Assembly (NCBI GenBank): GCA_037975125.1
Contig: JAJQOW010000024.1
Span: 1,368,606 to 1,432,605 of the forward strand
DNA length: 64,000 nt
Source of the DNA: Latrodectus hesperus
Lineage: Eukaryota > Arthropoda > Arachnida > Araneae > Theridiidae
Reading direction: 5' to 3'
Part shown: positions 1 to 17,129 of the stretch, piece after piece
Layout of the letters: every line of letters begins with the position of its first letter
How positions within the stretch are numbered: position 1 is the stretch's first letter
Notes under the pieces: model-generated
What the model was told of the DNA's origin: nothing
Databases searched by the model: none
The model's input: only the letters and a program-made list of their open reading frames with translations
Made by a program: the position numbers and the translations under genes

Positions 1-149
1 TATTTGATTTGATTGTTAATTAAATTTTCATCAGTTCAATTTTATCCGAGTAGGAATAAGCACTTGTTCTGAATTTTGCATGATTACATACGACAAAAGA
101 AATTTCGCTTATTCATAATTTGTTGTTATTGTCTTGTGCCTGCTAGACT

Positions 150-395
150 GACACTATGGGGTGCGCTGCTTCACTTTTCCAACTGAACCATATTTTGGGG
201 TGGAGTCCGACATCCTCAGTACACACATGCCATAGGGACCCGCTTATAGGGTAGGCAACCATTCACACAACCCATTCATACAAAGAAAGGGCAAAGACAG
301 GATAGACAGAGACAGAAAGCACATCCATGCCCGAACCGGGATTCGAACCCAGGTCCTCCCTATCCAGTCAGGCACTCTGGCCACTAGACAGGGTA
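150..395 (-). repeat. tRNA-derived SINE, family 1, copy A
   Basis: On the minus strand the head has an A-box-like TAGTGGCCAGAGTGCCTG near 390-370 and a B-box GGTTCGAATCC near 345. It is followed by a body that includes a CCCACCCTATAAGCGGG-like segment (near 240-255). The same head and body order recurs at 30115-30425, so this is an interspersed family and not a tRNA gene. Confidence 0.7.
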
Positions 396-548
396 GGCAG
401 TACTCATAATTTGTTGTATCTTATGTAAGCATGGCCAGAAATCTGTCCTACAGAAGAAAAGTAAATTACTCTTAAGGTATTTACATAATATATTTGTACT
501 TACCTTCACTTAATTCGCTTTTTATTCTTAAATACTATTTTATTAAAC

Positions 549-549
<1 letters not shown>

Positions 550-604
<55 letters not shown>
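550..604. repeat. (TA)n microsatellite
   Basis: An uninterrupted TA run of about 55 bases, followed by a short TG run to about 620. Confidence 0.98.
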
Positions 605-607
<3 letters not shown>

Positions 608-689
608 ATGTGTGTGTGTAATATTAAATGCATTCTTTGATTATTTCGGAAATACTGGTTTCGGTGATTAATAGCCAACTTTATTACAG

Positions 690-1150
690 TAGCTCCGCAA
701 TTACCCTTGAGTGGATGACGTGAAAAAGAAATTCACCGATCAGTCATTCTTAATACGTTTCGTACACTAATTAGGAGGCTGTCGTAATGAGAAGAGGCAT
801 CGGCGTGAGCGGCGGGGGTCAATGAACTGAGGTGTCGGCAGCATCCGAAATTCAGCCGTGTGTATCCGAGTGAATTTCACCTACTTTCACTTTCTACAAG
901 CGGCTGAAAAGAGGACATTGACCTTGATCCCGTTTCTTTTCGCTCTCCTTATCCAGGAATCAGCTTCATCCTCGCCGATCAGAAAGGAAGAGTCAAGACC
1001 ATCGGAAGGAATGCTGGGCTTTGAGATGTCTCACTCATTAAATCGTTTCGTCTCTTTAAGCACCGAAGAAATGATTTCAAGAATAAATCCTTCTTCTTTT
1101 GGGAGAAATGTCTTGTTGTCCCTTCGGCAAGATTTCGTTGGCAATAAATA
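690..1150. other. GC-richer block, possible conserved non-coding or regulatory element
   Basis: Composition rises sharply against the AT-rich surroundings, with CACTAATTAGGAGGCTGTCG followed by AATGAGAAGAGGCATCGGCG. A TAATTA homeodomain-type core is present. A plus-strand frame of 97 codons (858-1151) covers part of it but has no recognisable domain, no splice context and ends at ordinary AT-rich DNA; I could not support it as a protein. Confidence 0.35.
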
Positions 1151-1205
1151 AAACCTCGCCAAACTTATGTAATTGTACGTCATAAGCATTTGTTGTTTAA
1201 AAATG

Positions 1206-3773
1206 CTTTAAGCACATAAATAAACGAATTATTACTGGTGAATTAGGGAAATATAAAGGAGAAGGTATTAACATTAAAAAATGCGGAAATCAAAATACCA
1301 TGCGAAAATGAACGAATGTAAACAGAAATTTCAAATATAAAATTAAAAGATTCCATATTCAATGAAATAAAATTATTTTCAATGTTCATTATATTAATCT
1401 TCGAATAAAATTTATTTTAGTACACGAATTCATAAAAAAAATCAAGAAAGAGGCAATTATTTAAAAAATTCAGAAAGAATGTTAACAAAACATATCGAAA
1501 TCAAGAAGAATTTTGAAGGTAAATAAATGAAAATAATGATAAGGAATTAGGCTTTCTGAAAGAACATTCGTTTAATAAGCAGTTTTAACTGGAGTAAAAA
1601 ATAAGCAGTTTTAACTTTGCGATGATGAAAACACTATGGTTGCCAAAATAGAACTCAATAGAAATTCTTCGAGAGTCACGATCATTATAAAGTCAATAAA
1701 AGTCTCGATTACCATGAGAACGAAGAAAATCACAAAAATTCATCAAAACTGTAATTAAACTAAAGAGATTATACAACTTTAAGAAAAAAATCGACTATGC
1801 GAATAAATTTCTTTCAAACTTATACACACAATTTTGTAGAAATATATTGGATTTTACTGAGATTATAATTCAATGTCATTTATAGATTTTTCACACACAT
1901 TTACATATTCAAGTAAATTTTTTCATTTATTCTTCAGTGTTGAATAATTTCATATATGTATTAATTTCATTTAAAAATTTACCTCATTAATCTATAAAGT
2001 TAAACATGCAAATTAAAAAACTTTTTCCAATTACTAAATTTTAGGTATTTTTTTTAAAACGTCACAAAATTACTAGCTTGTTCACTTCAAATCTATTTTA
2101 TAAGTCTATTTATTTTGTTAAAGAACAAAAAAGGCCGGGAATTTTTTTGAATGTGTCAGTGTATAGTTGAAATCAAAATTTTCAATGCATTTCTTGTTAC
2201 TTGAAAAGGCTACAACATATCCTGGAATAATATTCACTTTAGAGCTCGTACAAGAAATTTTCGAATTAAATTTAAAATAATTCAAATTTAAAACATAATT
2301 ATTCAAAATTATTACATATATCAAATACAATTAGAAGTATTAACTGAAGTAGGAAATCTGAAAGATTTAGGGATAAACAGTCACAAAACTTCAAATATGT
2401 TATTAAGATGTTTCCACTATTGAAAGTTGTGTTGCTGATGAAGAGTGAGCAAAACCTCATGCCAAGAAACCGTGTTAATTAAGAATGAAGTGGATTTTAG
2501 TTTTTAAGAAAACACTATTGTTGCCAAAATATACTATAAAAGAAGCTATAAACAGAAGTCTGAGTTGCTAGGGAAAAAAATCACAAAATTTCCACCGGTA
2601 ACTTTATTGCACAAAAAGGATTATGTGGCAACGTTACTTTTACTTTTTCTAAATTATTAATCCAAGATAGATGATTTTATTTACATATAAATGAATAAAA
2701 ATTCAAGGGAAAATTTTTTTGGGTTCACATCATCATCTATTTAAATGTGCCTAATTTTTAGGGCTATATATTTTTAAATATTGTTTTAAGTAATTTATTA
2801 GTTAAAAATATTCAAAATTTAAATTAAAAAATTAAATAATAATCATAGATAACTAATATGAATGTAAATACAAAATAATTCTAAGCACTATGTCGATATT
2901 TTGTAAGCGATTTAAAAAAATAAATAATTGTTTTCCAAGATGAAAACAGTTTGCAAAATAAAAAATGCATTTCAAAGTTTAATTGAAGACTAATTAGTTT
3001 TTAATATTTAAAATGTATACTTATATTAATCCATTTACTCTGACTTTTATTTGAGGAGAAATATTTACATTCTTTTCTCTTAAATAATCTTCTTTAAATT
3101 TCTTCAATGAATGAAAACGAAATTCTCTGGTCAAAATCATCATCAAAACGATATCAAAGTTTTTTTTTGATATATTTTGAATTATATATACTTTTACGTA
3201 AATAAAGTTTTCATAAAAATAAATTATTAAAAAAGAAAAGTATTTACATATAATTATCATTCACATTTGCGATTAAAAATTTACAGGAACAAGTTATATA
3301 GAATCAAATGTCATGCAGAATAGCTTTGAGCAGACTTTGAATACAGTTTTGGCGTTTTTAAAATTGTTGTTCCACATACAAATAAATTTTTTTTCAATTA
3401 TTAATACTTGGTTTAAAAAAATTTGGTTGAAGGGAATTTATAATTGTAGGAGACAATAAACAGCGAGGAAAATTGTAATGGTATCGAACATTTTGACTTC
3501 TGACATAATACTTATCTACAGGATAGGCTTAAGGAAACTTTTGCAGTGAAAAAAAATAGTAAGAAATAATTTGCAAAATACAAATAGGAAGAAATGCAAG
3601 TATAAAATATGTATTCTACAGGTCTAATAAAGGGCAAAACGATGCTTCATTATAAACCATAAATTCCAGATAAAAACATCGAATACAAAAACAGAGACAG
3701 ACATTTGAAATATTTACTCGTGATTATTTTTTTCTTCCTTTTGTGAAACGTGTTATATCGGTAAAACTTTTGC
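1206..3773. other. Intergenic AT-rich DNA
   Basis: No gene or clear mobile element. A short tandem doublet ATAAGCAGTTTTAACT lies near 1576-1617. A related phrase GAAAACACTAT(G/T)GTTGCCAAAA, then AATCACAAAA further on, occurs near 1627 and again near 2508, suggesting an old dispersed repeat. Confidence 0.5.
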
Positions 3774-8207
<4,434 letters not shown>

Positions 8208-8819
8208 CATTAATTAACATTACTCAAATATTTGTGAACATTTTTTAAAAGTAATATACATTTATTACCTATGAATATGTAAGCTTGTCGAGTTTTAATA
8301 AATCACCAACAAAATAGTTCCAAAGGTATTATATGACATCTGTTTCGAAGGATATAAGATTTATTATTCGTTTTTTTTTAAATGTGAAACTATTTTAAAT
8401 TTTATGTTTTGTAATTTCATAATTTAAAACTATATATTTATGCCCATAGTCAAGGTTTATGATTCATACATGAATACATTTTACTATAAAATTATTCTAA
8501 GACATGCCAACTTTATATAAATCATATTAAAATTATGTTTATTCATTATTAAATCTTTTCATTTCTATAAAACCATTAGTAGTTTACATAATAATGCATG
8601 TAATGCTTATAAATAACTGTGTAGACGTTTTAATCACTAACAATTAAGAAGAAATTTTTTGATATAATAATCTAATTTATAATCTAAATGACGATAAAAA
8701 AATGATTATAATAATGTGTGATATTATGATGAACTCTTTGTGGTATTTAAGAAAAATTGTTACAGCCACTATACTTTGAAATGCTGAATACAATAATAAA
8801 ATTGAAATAAAGGGAAAAT

Positions 8820-9239
8820 ACTCGAGTGGATTTTATTTTTATTGAAATATCTAAATTTATAACATTTGATTCTAAAAGACTGAGGTCGAAACTCATTAAT
8901 ATTTTTTCATATGTATGCCAAAAATTAGTTTTCCTGTTTATTTTGCTTTATTGTATTTTATCAAATCATCTCTCTCTCGGTAATATTATTACCATTTATG
9001 TATTTTTTAATTTTTGTATAGTTTTCAATTTCCAAATGACAAGAATTTATTTCAAATTCGGCATTAAATTTTTCTTTTTACTTCATATAAGATCTCAGTC
9101 AATTATTCTTAAATCACTTTTACAATATTTTACCTTTATGAAGAACAAAAAGGGAGTAATTTTTGGAAGTTATTTACAAAATTACTTGCAGTTGTATGGC
9201 AACGAGTTTCTAAACACTCGAGTGGATTTTATTTTTATT
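8820..9239. repeat. Pair of 24-bp perfect direct repeats, 396 bp apart
   Basis: ACTCGAGTGGATTTTATTTT and the next four bases (TATT) occur identically at 8820-8843 and 9216-9239. The 145-codon plus-strand frame between them is AT-driven (Phe/Ile/Leu/Lys/Tyr) and has no recognisable domain, so it is not called a gene. Confidence 0.85.
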
Positions 9240-9299
9240 TGTACCGAAGCAGCATTTAAATAGAAGGAGAGATTTTTAAACTGCGACAAACAAGAATGG

Positions 9300-10260
9300 A
9301 CAAGCTTAATTTTTCTTTATATGCATTTTGTTTTAAATAATAGAGCTGATTTTGATTGCAATAATGTAGGGATGGATTGCCAAAATAATATTCCTAGTTT
9401 CTTAAATACTCACTTGGAATATTTTATATACATGGAATTGATTGGTGATAGCAAAAATAATATTGCCATAACAATCATAGTCTGTTTTTAGACTCGACTT
9501 GAGTAATGTTTTTTACCTGAAATTTATGTTTAGACAATGGCAATGATTTTGATTGCTATAATAAAGAAACTGACAGATGAAATAAAATTTCTTAAATACT
9601 TTAGGTAAGATTACTTTTATTAATAGGGAATTTAATTTCAAATATTAGAACTGAAGTTTAGGTTATCACAGTAATTCTTAAATTAGTTTTTTTTCTGATT
9701 TCCCAAGAACTCAACAGAGAGTTAATTTCCTTATCTGAAATTAATTTTTAGAAAACGTGACTGATTTTTATTGCGATAACACAGAAGAAAGAATTCTGTT
9801 ATGGAATGTGTAGTTTATATATAAAAATAATCGACAATTTTTATTCTCGGGGAATTGACTTTTAAATACTATATCTGATTTTTGAGTTGATATGACAAGG
9901 AATCTGGTTATCCTAGTTTCTTAAGGATTCGATAGAGAGAGAATTAATATTTACTTAATTTAAATTTACTGTTAGAGTGGAATTAATTTTGATTTCTTTA
10001 ATGGATTACCATAATAAAATTTGGAGTTTCTTAAATCTTCGAAAAGATTATTTTTGTTTACTTTAGATAAGCGAATTGATTTTTGATTGCAATAAAAAGA
10101 TATGGTCTTGTTTTTTATTTTCCTAATGAAGCAACAAAACTTATTTTATATTTGAGATCGATTTTTAGATGAGTGATTTTGTTTGTAATTATAGAGAAAT
10201 GGACTGTCATAACGAAATAAATACTTGGCAGGGTTACATCAAGTGACTCTGAATAACTAT
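9300..10260. repeat. Degenerate tandem array, period about 105 bp, roughly nine units
   Basis: A landmark of the form GATTTTGATTGCAATAAT recurs at 9348, 9545, 9763, about 9985, 10078 and 10175, with weaker copies near 9434, 9650 and 9877. Between the landmarks, CTAGTTTCTTAAATACTC-like and GAATTGATTTTTAGA-like words recur in fixed order. Spacing ranges from about 90 to 115 bp. Divergence is high, so this is an old satellite-like array. Confidence 0.6.
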
Positions 10261-11860
10261 AAGAAAGATATGGACTAATGCAAACACTTTTGAAATTTTC
10301 ACCTGTGAAAATTTTTTTCTTTTATTTTTTTAAATTTCTTTTTAAATAATTATATTCAGTAAATTATTTTTAAAATAATATATGTAAATTTCCGAAAATT
10401 ATTTAAAAAATGAAATTTTAAATAGTTTTGTCTCAAAGGTATCAACGAAGTTATAAAAGATGTGTGATGGAAAGAACATCACCCGTTTATTTCTAATATT
10501 ATATTTTAATAAACTAAAAAATACCATTTATTTTCCTGTTAAAATATCTGAAGTAAAATTGAATAGGAGTTAAAATGTGTAAGTTCATAGCCACCATAAT
10601 CTTATAAATGTTTCACCCTCCCGTAAAAAAATACTTGGAAAACGAGATTTGGTATGTAACCCAAACGGCGCCCCGTATTTTGACCACCGGCAGAATTCCA
10701 TCAAGTTGGAAAACCTCTTTTACCGATTCACACCACGTAAAAATGGCAAATATGAACTAACAGCTTCTCGAATGTTGTAATCCGAATGTTGAAAAAAAAT
10801 GTTTATAAAACTTTAGTCCTTTACTTATTTTTACTTTGATTTTAGAATAGAATGTACCACCAATAAATCTGTAAATGTTAAAATGCTATTCAAATATTTG
10901 TTAGTCATAGCAAATTTAAGATTTTTACTTACATCATTGCACAGAAATTTAAATAATTTTGGAATTTGGTCTTGTTTATTTATCAATTTATAGTCACGTT
11001 TGCACAAAAAGGTAATTCATTCCAGACTTACGGAGTAAAGTAGATTCCAAATCACTGATAATATCTACACTAAACAGACAATCGAACCCATGAACTGTTA
11101 AACTACAAAAAAGCGTTAATTATTCAGACACCAGAAGAGCTTAAACACTTTTGGGAAGAACCAGGTGTCACATTGCTGAGATTACTTCTTAGACTTATAG
11201 TTCAAATTATTATAAAAATATTTTAAATTCAAATGACCATGATTTTGATAGTTGAAATAAATTATTCAGTTTTTGAAAAGTTACTATTTAGTTTCTAATT
11301 TAGAAAAAAAACTTTAAGTGTTTTATACAGAAAAAAGTGCAAAAAGTTTTCTCTAATCTCTTTGGGCTTTGATTAAAGAAATAATTTCATTTGTTAAATT
11401 TAGAAGTAATTATTTTTATTGAAAGTTTGGAGACGTATTGCAACTATATTTTTTGAGAAAGTTAATAATATAAAATTTTGATTTAACAGACTTTAGTTTA
11501 ATAATTTTAATTTTTGTGATAAATTTTTTTTTGTGATTTTAACATAAGCAATAAATAAATAAAATCAAATACATAAAAAAATTATTTTACTACATTGAAA
11601 ATTCTATATCAATTTACTTTTTCAAATTTCATATGAAGTTATATCGTGAACAAATTAAGATGAAAAAACATTTCAGTCCTTAAAATCAAATTAAAGATGA
11701 ATAATATGAAATATATAGTTATTAAAAACGGTTAAAAAAATACATGTTAATAACTGTTTATAATGTAGTTTTAATTAGATCTTAATTTCTTAGGTTTGCA
11801 TAGGAAGTAATCAGTTAACAAAGTTCAACAGTATTATTAATCAGTCATATGTATATTGCG
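10261..11860. other. Intergenic AT-rich DNA
   Basis: No gene supported. A small GC-richer word cluster (CCAAACGGCGCCCCGTATTT) is at about 10,660-10,680, and a faint SINE-like trace near 11,040-11,140. Confidence 0.5.
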
Positions 11861-12041
<181 letters not shown>

Positions 12042-12729
12042 TCATATATATATATATAATGTGTATTTCCATAGTTACACACATACACACACATGCACAT
12101 ATTTCACATACGTTACATATATACACACATATGGACAAGATTCATGCGTTTTATTAAATGATGCGCTTATAGGTACGCACAACACACATTACACATTACA
12201 TTATGCACACACAGACACATATGCATACACTTGTGCAGATACACATTTACACACACAAAATTATCGATTATTAAATATCTATTACATAAAGGCACATTTT
12301 CTAAAAAAATATTATATCTCATTTTAAATCACATGCAGTATTTAAATGAAAGTAAAATCCATGACTGAAAATATTGTAATTTTATAAATTCAAATTAAAT
12401 AGAAATAATCATTTTGATATAGAAATTAGGAGCAGGGAACATTTTAAAAGAAAATACGTGAAAGAAAAGTAATTAAAATTCGTTGAGGATAAATTAATAA
12501 TCTTGTAACATTTATTTAGAAGCCATTAAAGTTGATAACTAGCGGAAACTTTCCATTTCATGACAATTTACTCATGTATTAGTGTCTTAAGAACTACGTA
12601 ATACTTCTGTTTTTCGATAATATGAAATAATAAGATCTTACCTTAAAAGTGTGTTTGTGTACAGATAAAAATTATGTCGATATAAGTAAGTTAGGTTATT
12701 AAAAAATCATTTTCAACTATCTATTTTTG

Positions 12730-12965
12730 CCTAAATAATGAAACACAGGCAGTCACCTCTCTCTTTTCAACCGCAGTCCAATGACGAATTAAATACCCCT
12801 GTAAGCAACCTTCCCTTCCCACCATGCCATCCAAGCCGTGATGGACACAGGACCTTACGGCACATTAACAAACGTAGGCTCTCTCAGAACGACGGTCTTC
12901 AGCTAAGTTAAGTATCGAATCTGTTACCTTCAGAACATGAGAGGGACATGACGGTTACTGCAGAC
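12730..12965. repeat. Possible SINE-like, GC-richer segment
   Basis: A 230-bp island of mixed composition in AT-rich DNA, with no open frame of note on either strand and a sharp boundary at each side. The minus-strand words GACCGTCGTTCTGAGAGAGC and ACGGCTTGGATGG recall repeats in arachnid genomes, but only from memory. Confidence 0.3.
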
Positions 12966-15556
12966 AATAAAAATCTAAGCGAGCTATGAGTTAAGAAAAT
13001 TTAAAAGGCAGCATATTTATTTATTTTGTATTAAACTAGTAGAAATATTTGTATTGCTTGCTCAAAAGCAGTATACTTTGATTCCTTTTAAGCTTATTTA
13101 TATTTTAACTTATTTCTTTTATTAAAAAATGTTTATGAAAATACTATATTTTAAAACAGTGAAAATTCAAGTTATTCAGTGATTAATAATATATTTAAGT
13201 TATTTTGATTTATTGAAATGAATATTTTTGAAAAATTATAAAACTTCAATAATATGATTCGAATTCAATAATTTAAAATATACAAATTTATAAAAAAATC
13301 ACGCGAAAATATACAAATTTAATAAAAAAATTCATTAACGATTATACTATCATTTACGTTGATATTAACAGGATTTTTTAAACATAAAAATGGATAAAGG
13401 TACAGATAAGAAAACAATCCTTCTGCAAATTAAAAATAATTCTACAAGTGGTGGTATAGTTTGACATAGCTTTATAAACCAACAGTTGAAATTTATTATG
13501 CTGTTTTTACCACTACATCGCTTGTTCTACAGGAGAATTTTTTCATGGACAATGAGATGTTTTTATATATTATGATTAAGAAACTCAGAAAACTCTCAAC
13601 CGCTTACTTTAGAGAGCCATGCAGAACGGAAATACAACAATCATTTTTTATTGTTCAACAGTAGCTGGAATGGAATTAGAGACCTACCACTTCGAAGAAG
13701 TAGACATAATACCAATTCCCAATGAAAACCGAATCACCAATGTAGACTCAGATTTTGGCAAAAAAACTTATTTGAATAGATTATTTTGCTTGAAAATTTT
13801 TATATTTTAAGCAAAATTAATGAATTAATCAAACCAATTCTTTAGTAAAAATATGTTAAAATTACATGTTTTAATAAACTTTAAAAAGATCTCTGAAACG
13901 AGGTAAGAATAAATGAAAATAAAAAGAGGTAAAAAGAAAGCTATATATAGAAATAAAAACAAAATAATTAGAAATTTAAAAAAAAATTTAAAAATGGACA
14001 TTTTTTTATTTAGACAGATTACATTACGATAAGTAACAACTATATAGAAATATAAATTTTCTTATTATAGTTGATAGAAAAATTGAATAGAAAAGCAACG
14101 AATATATCAATAAAGTTTAAACATACTATAATTTAAATAAAAGAGAGAATTTTCCTAAGGATTTTTTGTGGGAAGAATCTATCAGCAATATACCAAGTGT
14201 ACAGTTATAGTAAAATTAATTATAAGACTTCAAGCTTCCTATATTATTAATCAAAAAATGGATGCTCAAAAAGAAGATAATTTGATGAATATAAATATAA
14301 TCAAAAGTATAAAACTAATTTTATAAAAACTTATTATCTATTCTACTGTTATATTTTGGGTAATTTTAAAAAAAATAAAAATATATAATTCTTAATAAAC
14401 AGTGAATTTCATCTTAATAGAGATAAATGAAAGACAGCTCTACTAAGAGAAGAAAAACTTGTTTAGGAACGGAAAATTGTTTATCTCACATGATATAATG
14501 TTACCTGTTCGAAGCTTTATTTTCCTTAGTTGAATGTTATGAAGAGAGAGGATCTATGCTTACTAAATAAGCGTTTCATCTAATGTACCGTAATTGGAGT
14601 GATATGGAAGATTTAAGTGGGAGTAACTAGTTTAGTTGTTGATTTTTGTCATGTGACGGTGGCTCAAAATAATTTGATATAGTTGACCGTTTAATATCTT
14701 CAGTCGGTCGAAATATCTAACGGGGATTGTGCTAAAAGATAGATAGCACTTAAAATGAAATATTTTGTCTTCTACGCTGTTAATATAATTACTTGCTATA
14801 ACAGAGTTTAAAATTTTTCATTTCTTTTTCTGATAAATTTTTTTAATAGCTGTAACACAGGGAAAGAAATCCGATAAAACATTACAAAATTTATTATATT
14901 CACTGTTTGTTAAGTTCACCCGAGATGAGAGCTTATTTATTGGCGATCAAATCGGTTGATAGATAATTCAGGCTTAAAATTTAAACAAGCCTATTCATAT
15001 TTATAACTTGGATTTTGATGATGCACTGCGGATAATTCTCAGATTTATGTGTTGTCATGCAAGAAATTTCTGAAAAAATTATTCTTTAAACCTTGAATGT
15101 TCGAAACCGGCTCACTTTGGACTTCTGAAATTTTGAGGGGGATGCAAAAAGCTGTATTCCTTGCCAATTGTTCGATATGTGAAGATAATTGCTTAGTTTA
15201 AACTATTGGCAAAAATATCATATAGGATATCATCATAAATTTTCATAATATACTAGAAAATTTTTAGTTTTTTTTTTTTCAGAGTATCACACGCACTTTA
15301 CATTATTAAAGTTTCCAACTCATAATGTTTAACGACATATTTTTGCACATCATGAATTCGATATTATTATATTGAGCAATGTTTACACACTAATAATTTT
15401 AATAATGTATAAGTATTATTCAATAAATAAAAATCTCCTTTTAGAGCATTAATAATAACATAAAAAATACTATAAAACTGTAAAATTTCACTAGTTTTTT
15501 CAAAATTTATGGATTAGTTATCGATTTGAAAAAAAAATCAAATTAATTTTCTTTTA
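12966..15556. other. AT-rich DNA downstream of the 15.8-kb exon
   Basis: If the minus-strand gene at 15.8-17.2 kb continues, this is intron. I searched it and found no exon that continues phase 1 with a recognisable domain. The 63-codon plus-strand frame at 13619-13810 has no support. Confidence 0.4.
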
Positions 15557-15601
15557 ATAGGAATAAGTATCTAATTAATCTAATTAGATACTTATTCCTA
15601 T
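15557..15601. repeat. Perfect inverted repeat, 21-bp arms, 3-base loop
   Basis: The left arm reads TAGGAATAAGTATCTAATTA (15558-15577) and the right arm is its exact reverse complement (15581-15600); one more A-T pair extends the stem to 15557/15601. The loop is ATC. It lies about 200 bases into the intron after the 15798-16171 exon. Confidence 0.95.
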
Positions 15602-15673
15602 GATAATATTTCAGTTTAAACAAGGACATTTTTGAAATAAAGCAAAATTTTATTGATAATTAGGGAAGAGGCA

Positions 15674-15678
<5 letters not shown>

Positions 15679-15752
<74 letters not shown>
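15679..15752. repeat. (TA)n microsatellite
   Basis: A TA run of about 74 bases in the intron just after the 15798-16171 exon; the exon's frame runs on into it only if splicing is ignored. Confidence 0.98.
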
Positions 15753-15757
<5 letters not shown>

Positions 15758-15797
15758 GAGAAACAAAATAATATAAATACAAATGGATTATACTTAC

Positions 15798-16171
15798 CGG
15801 AGGATGATTTCTTGCGCCCTCTGCGATCGGGAGTCTTCTCCCCTACCCCGTGCAAAATACTAAAAGTGGATGAAGTGGGGGAGTAAGAAGACCTGGCTGA
15901 AGTGGACGTTGGGCTGCTTTGCGCCCCCTCATAGGACGGTAGATTGGAAAGAGGGGCGGAGTCCTCCTCGCAGCCCTGGGCGTCCTCGTAGCCCTCCTTG
16001 TGGTAGGGCGCAGGCTCGAAGATGCTCGCTGAAGTATATTCTTCCTCATATCGGAGGGCATTTTCGACCACAGCTGCTAAGTCATTGGATGACCAAATGG
16101 TGCTGGACACGGAAGCACTGTTCATGTCCATGTCTAGCTCTGGAAATATATCCATTTCGTTCATAAAAAGC
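15798..16171 (-). CDS. Predicted second coding exon: acidic, Ser/Thr-rich N-terminal region with RRGRKK patch
   Basis: The exon has acceptor GGAGGCAG at 16174-16172 and a consensus donor TCCG|GTAAGTA. Over 124 codons the frame is open and compositionally protein-like. It starts LFMNEMDIFPELDMDMNSAS, then SNDLAAVVENALRYEEEYTS, an acidic stretch (YEDAQGCEEDSAPLS), a Ser/Thr/Pro-rich stretch (SPTSTSARSSYSPTSSTF) and ends EKTPDRRGRKKSSS. An acidic and amphipathic N-terminus, a Ser/Pro linker and a basic AT-hook-like patch just before a splice site resemble N-terminal regions of DNA-binding factors, for example ETS- or bZIP-type, but no DNA-binding domain is visible and no name is justified. GC content is far above the surroundings. 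It ends in phase 1; the following exon, beyond 15,798 towards position 1, was not recognised. The frame running on into a TA repeat is intron read-through. Confidence 0.62.
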
Positions 16172-17129
16172 CTGCCTCCAAATAGTTGAAAACAGAGTGT
16201 TTTAACAAGGTAATTCTTTATATTATAAATTCCTCTTTCAAACAGGTACTTATCACAAATTTGAGATTCCACTGATGTTTATAAAGCAACACTTTGGGAA
16301 AACAATCCAGTGGTGGGCGTGGTACATTAATTTCTCAACAGCACCGCTACTTCGATACTATTCTTTATAGAAACGACTCAATTTTTAAGTAATATTCAGA
16401 TATTTCAACTTTATGGCAGATATAAATATGAAATCCAGTTATTTTATGAAGTATTTTTAATTAATTCAGTGATTAATAGAAATAACTAAGATAAACTAAT
16501 GTTGAATTTCGCACTTTTGTTTATATATCAATTTTATTTTATTATTATTTTTGGAGTCTTTTTATCACAAAAATGCAATTGAAATTCTGTAAGTCCACAG
16601 TAAAAATATGATCAGTTAAGCTCAACAAAGTATTAAATAATAAAATAACTAAGGTTAACAGTATACATTTTGTGGTAACAGCATAGTTTAATTTTTATTC
16701 ATTCAAATATTGTGTGTGATTATTCAATATATAATTGACACTTTCTGATTAGATTCTCTTTTCAAATACTATTTGAGCATCCACGGAAATAATCACTAAA
16801 AAGAGTACTTTTGAAGAAATGAACTTAAATCTCGAGTGCTGAGGTATAACACTCGTATATATGGAGTACACAGAATAAAATTCTCACAACGTCATTTTCG
16901 GAAATTTTTTTAAAATAAAAAAAACAAACTTAATTAAACTCAGTATGTACAATAATATACACCAATACTTTGTAGAATGCCACACACTTGTTAGAAGTTA
17001 CCTGGAGGGAAAAATGAAACTCGTTGATAACTGACTTATTCCTCACAGGTAATTGAAAGCACACAATCTGAATACTTGAAACATCATTTAATAGTCCAAT
17101 TGGAAAGATGCGTTGAATAGTACACTCAC
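16172..17129 (-). other. Predicted first intron of the minus-strand gene
   Basis: AT-rich, with GTGAGT at its 5' end (17129 downwards) and GGCAG at its 3' end (16172). No repeat or other gene is seen inside. The polypyrimidine tract before the acceptor is weak, which lowers confidence in this border. Confidence 0.45.

Noticed and set aside
300..395. Genuine tRNA gene
   Set aside because: A- and B-box words are present but no complete cloverleaf with a paired acceptor stem; the segment continues into a SINE body shared with another copy.
858..1151. 97-codon plus-strand frame
   Set aside because: No domain, signal or splice context; better explained as a chance frame over a GC-richer block.
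8826..9263. 145-codon plus-strand frame
   Set aside because: Strong Phe/Ile/Tyr/Leu bias typical of AT-rich chance frames; no recognisable domain. The flanking direct repeats are reported instead.
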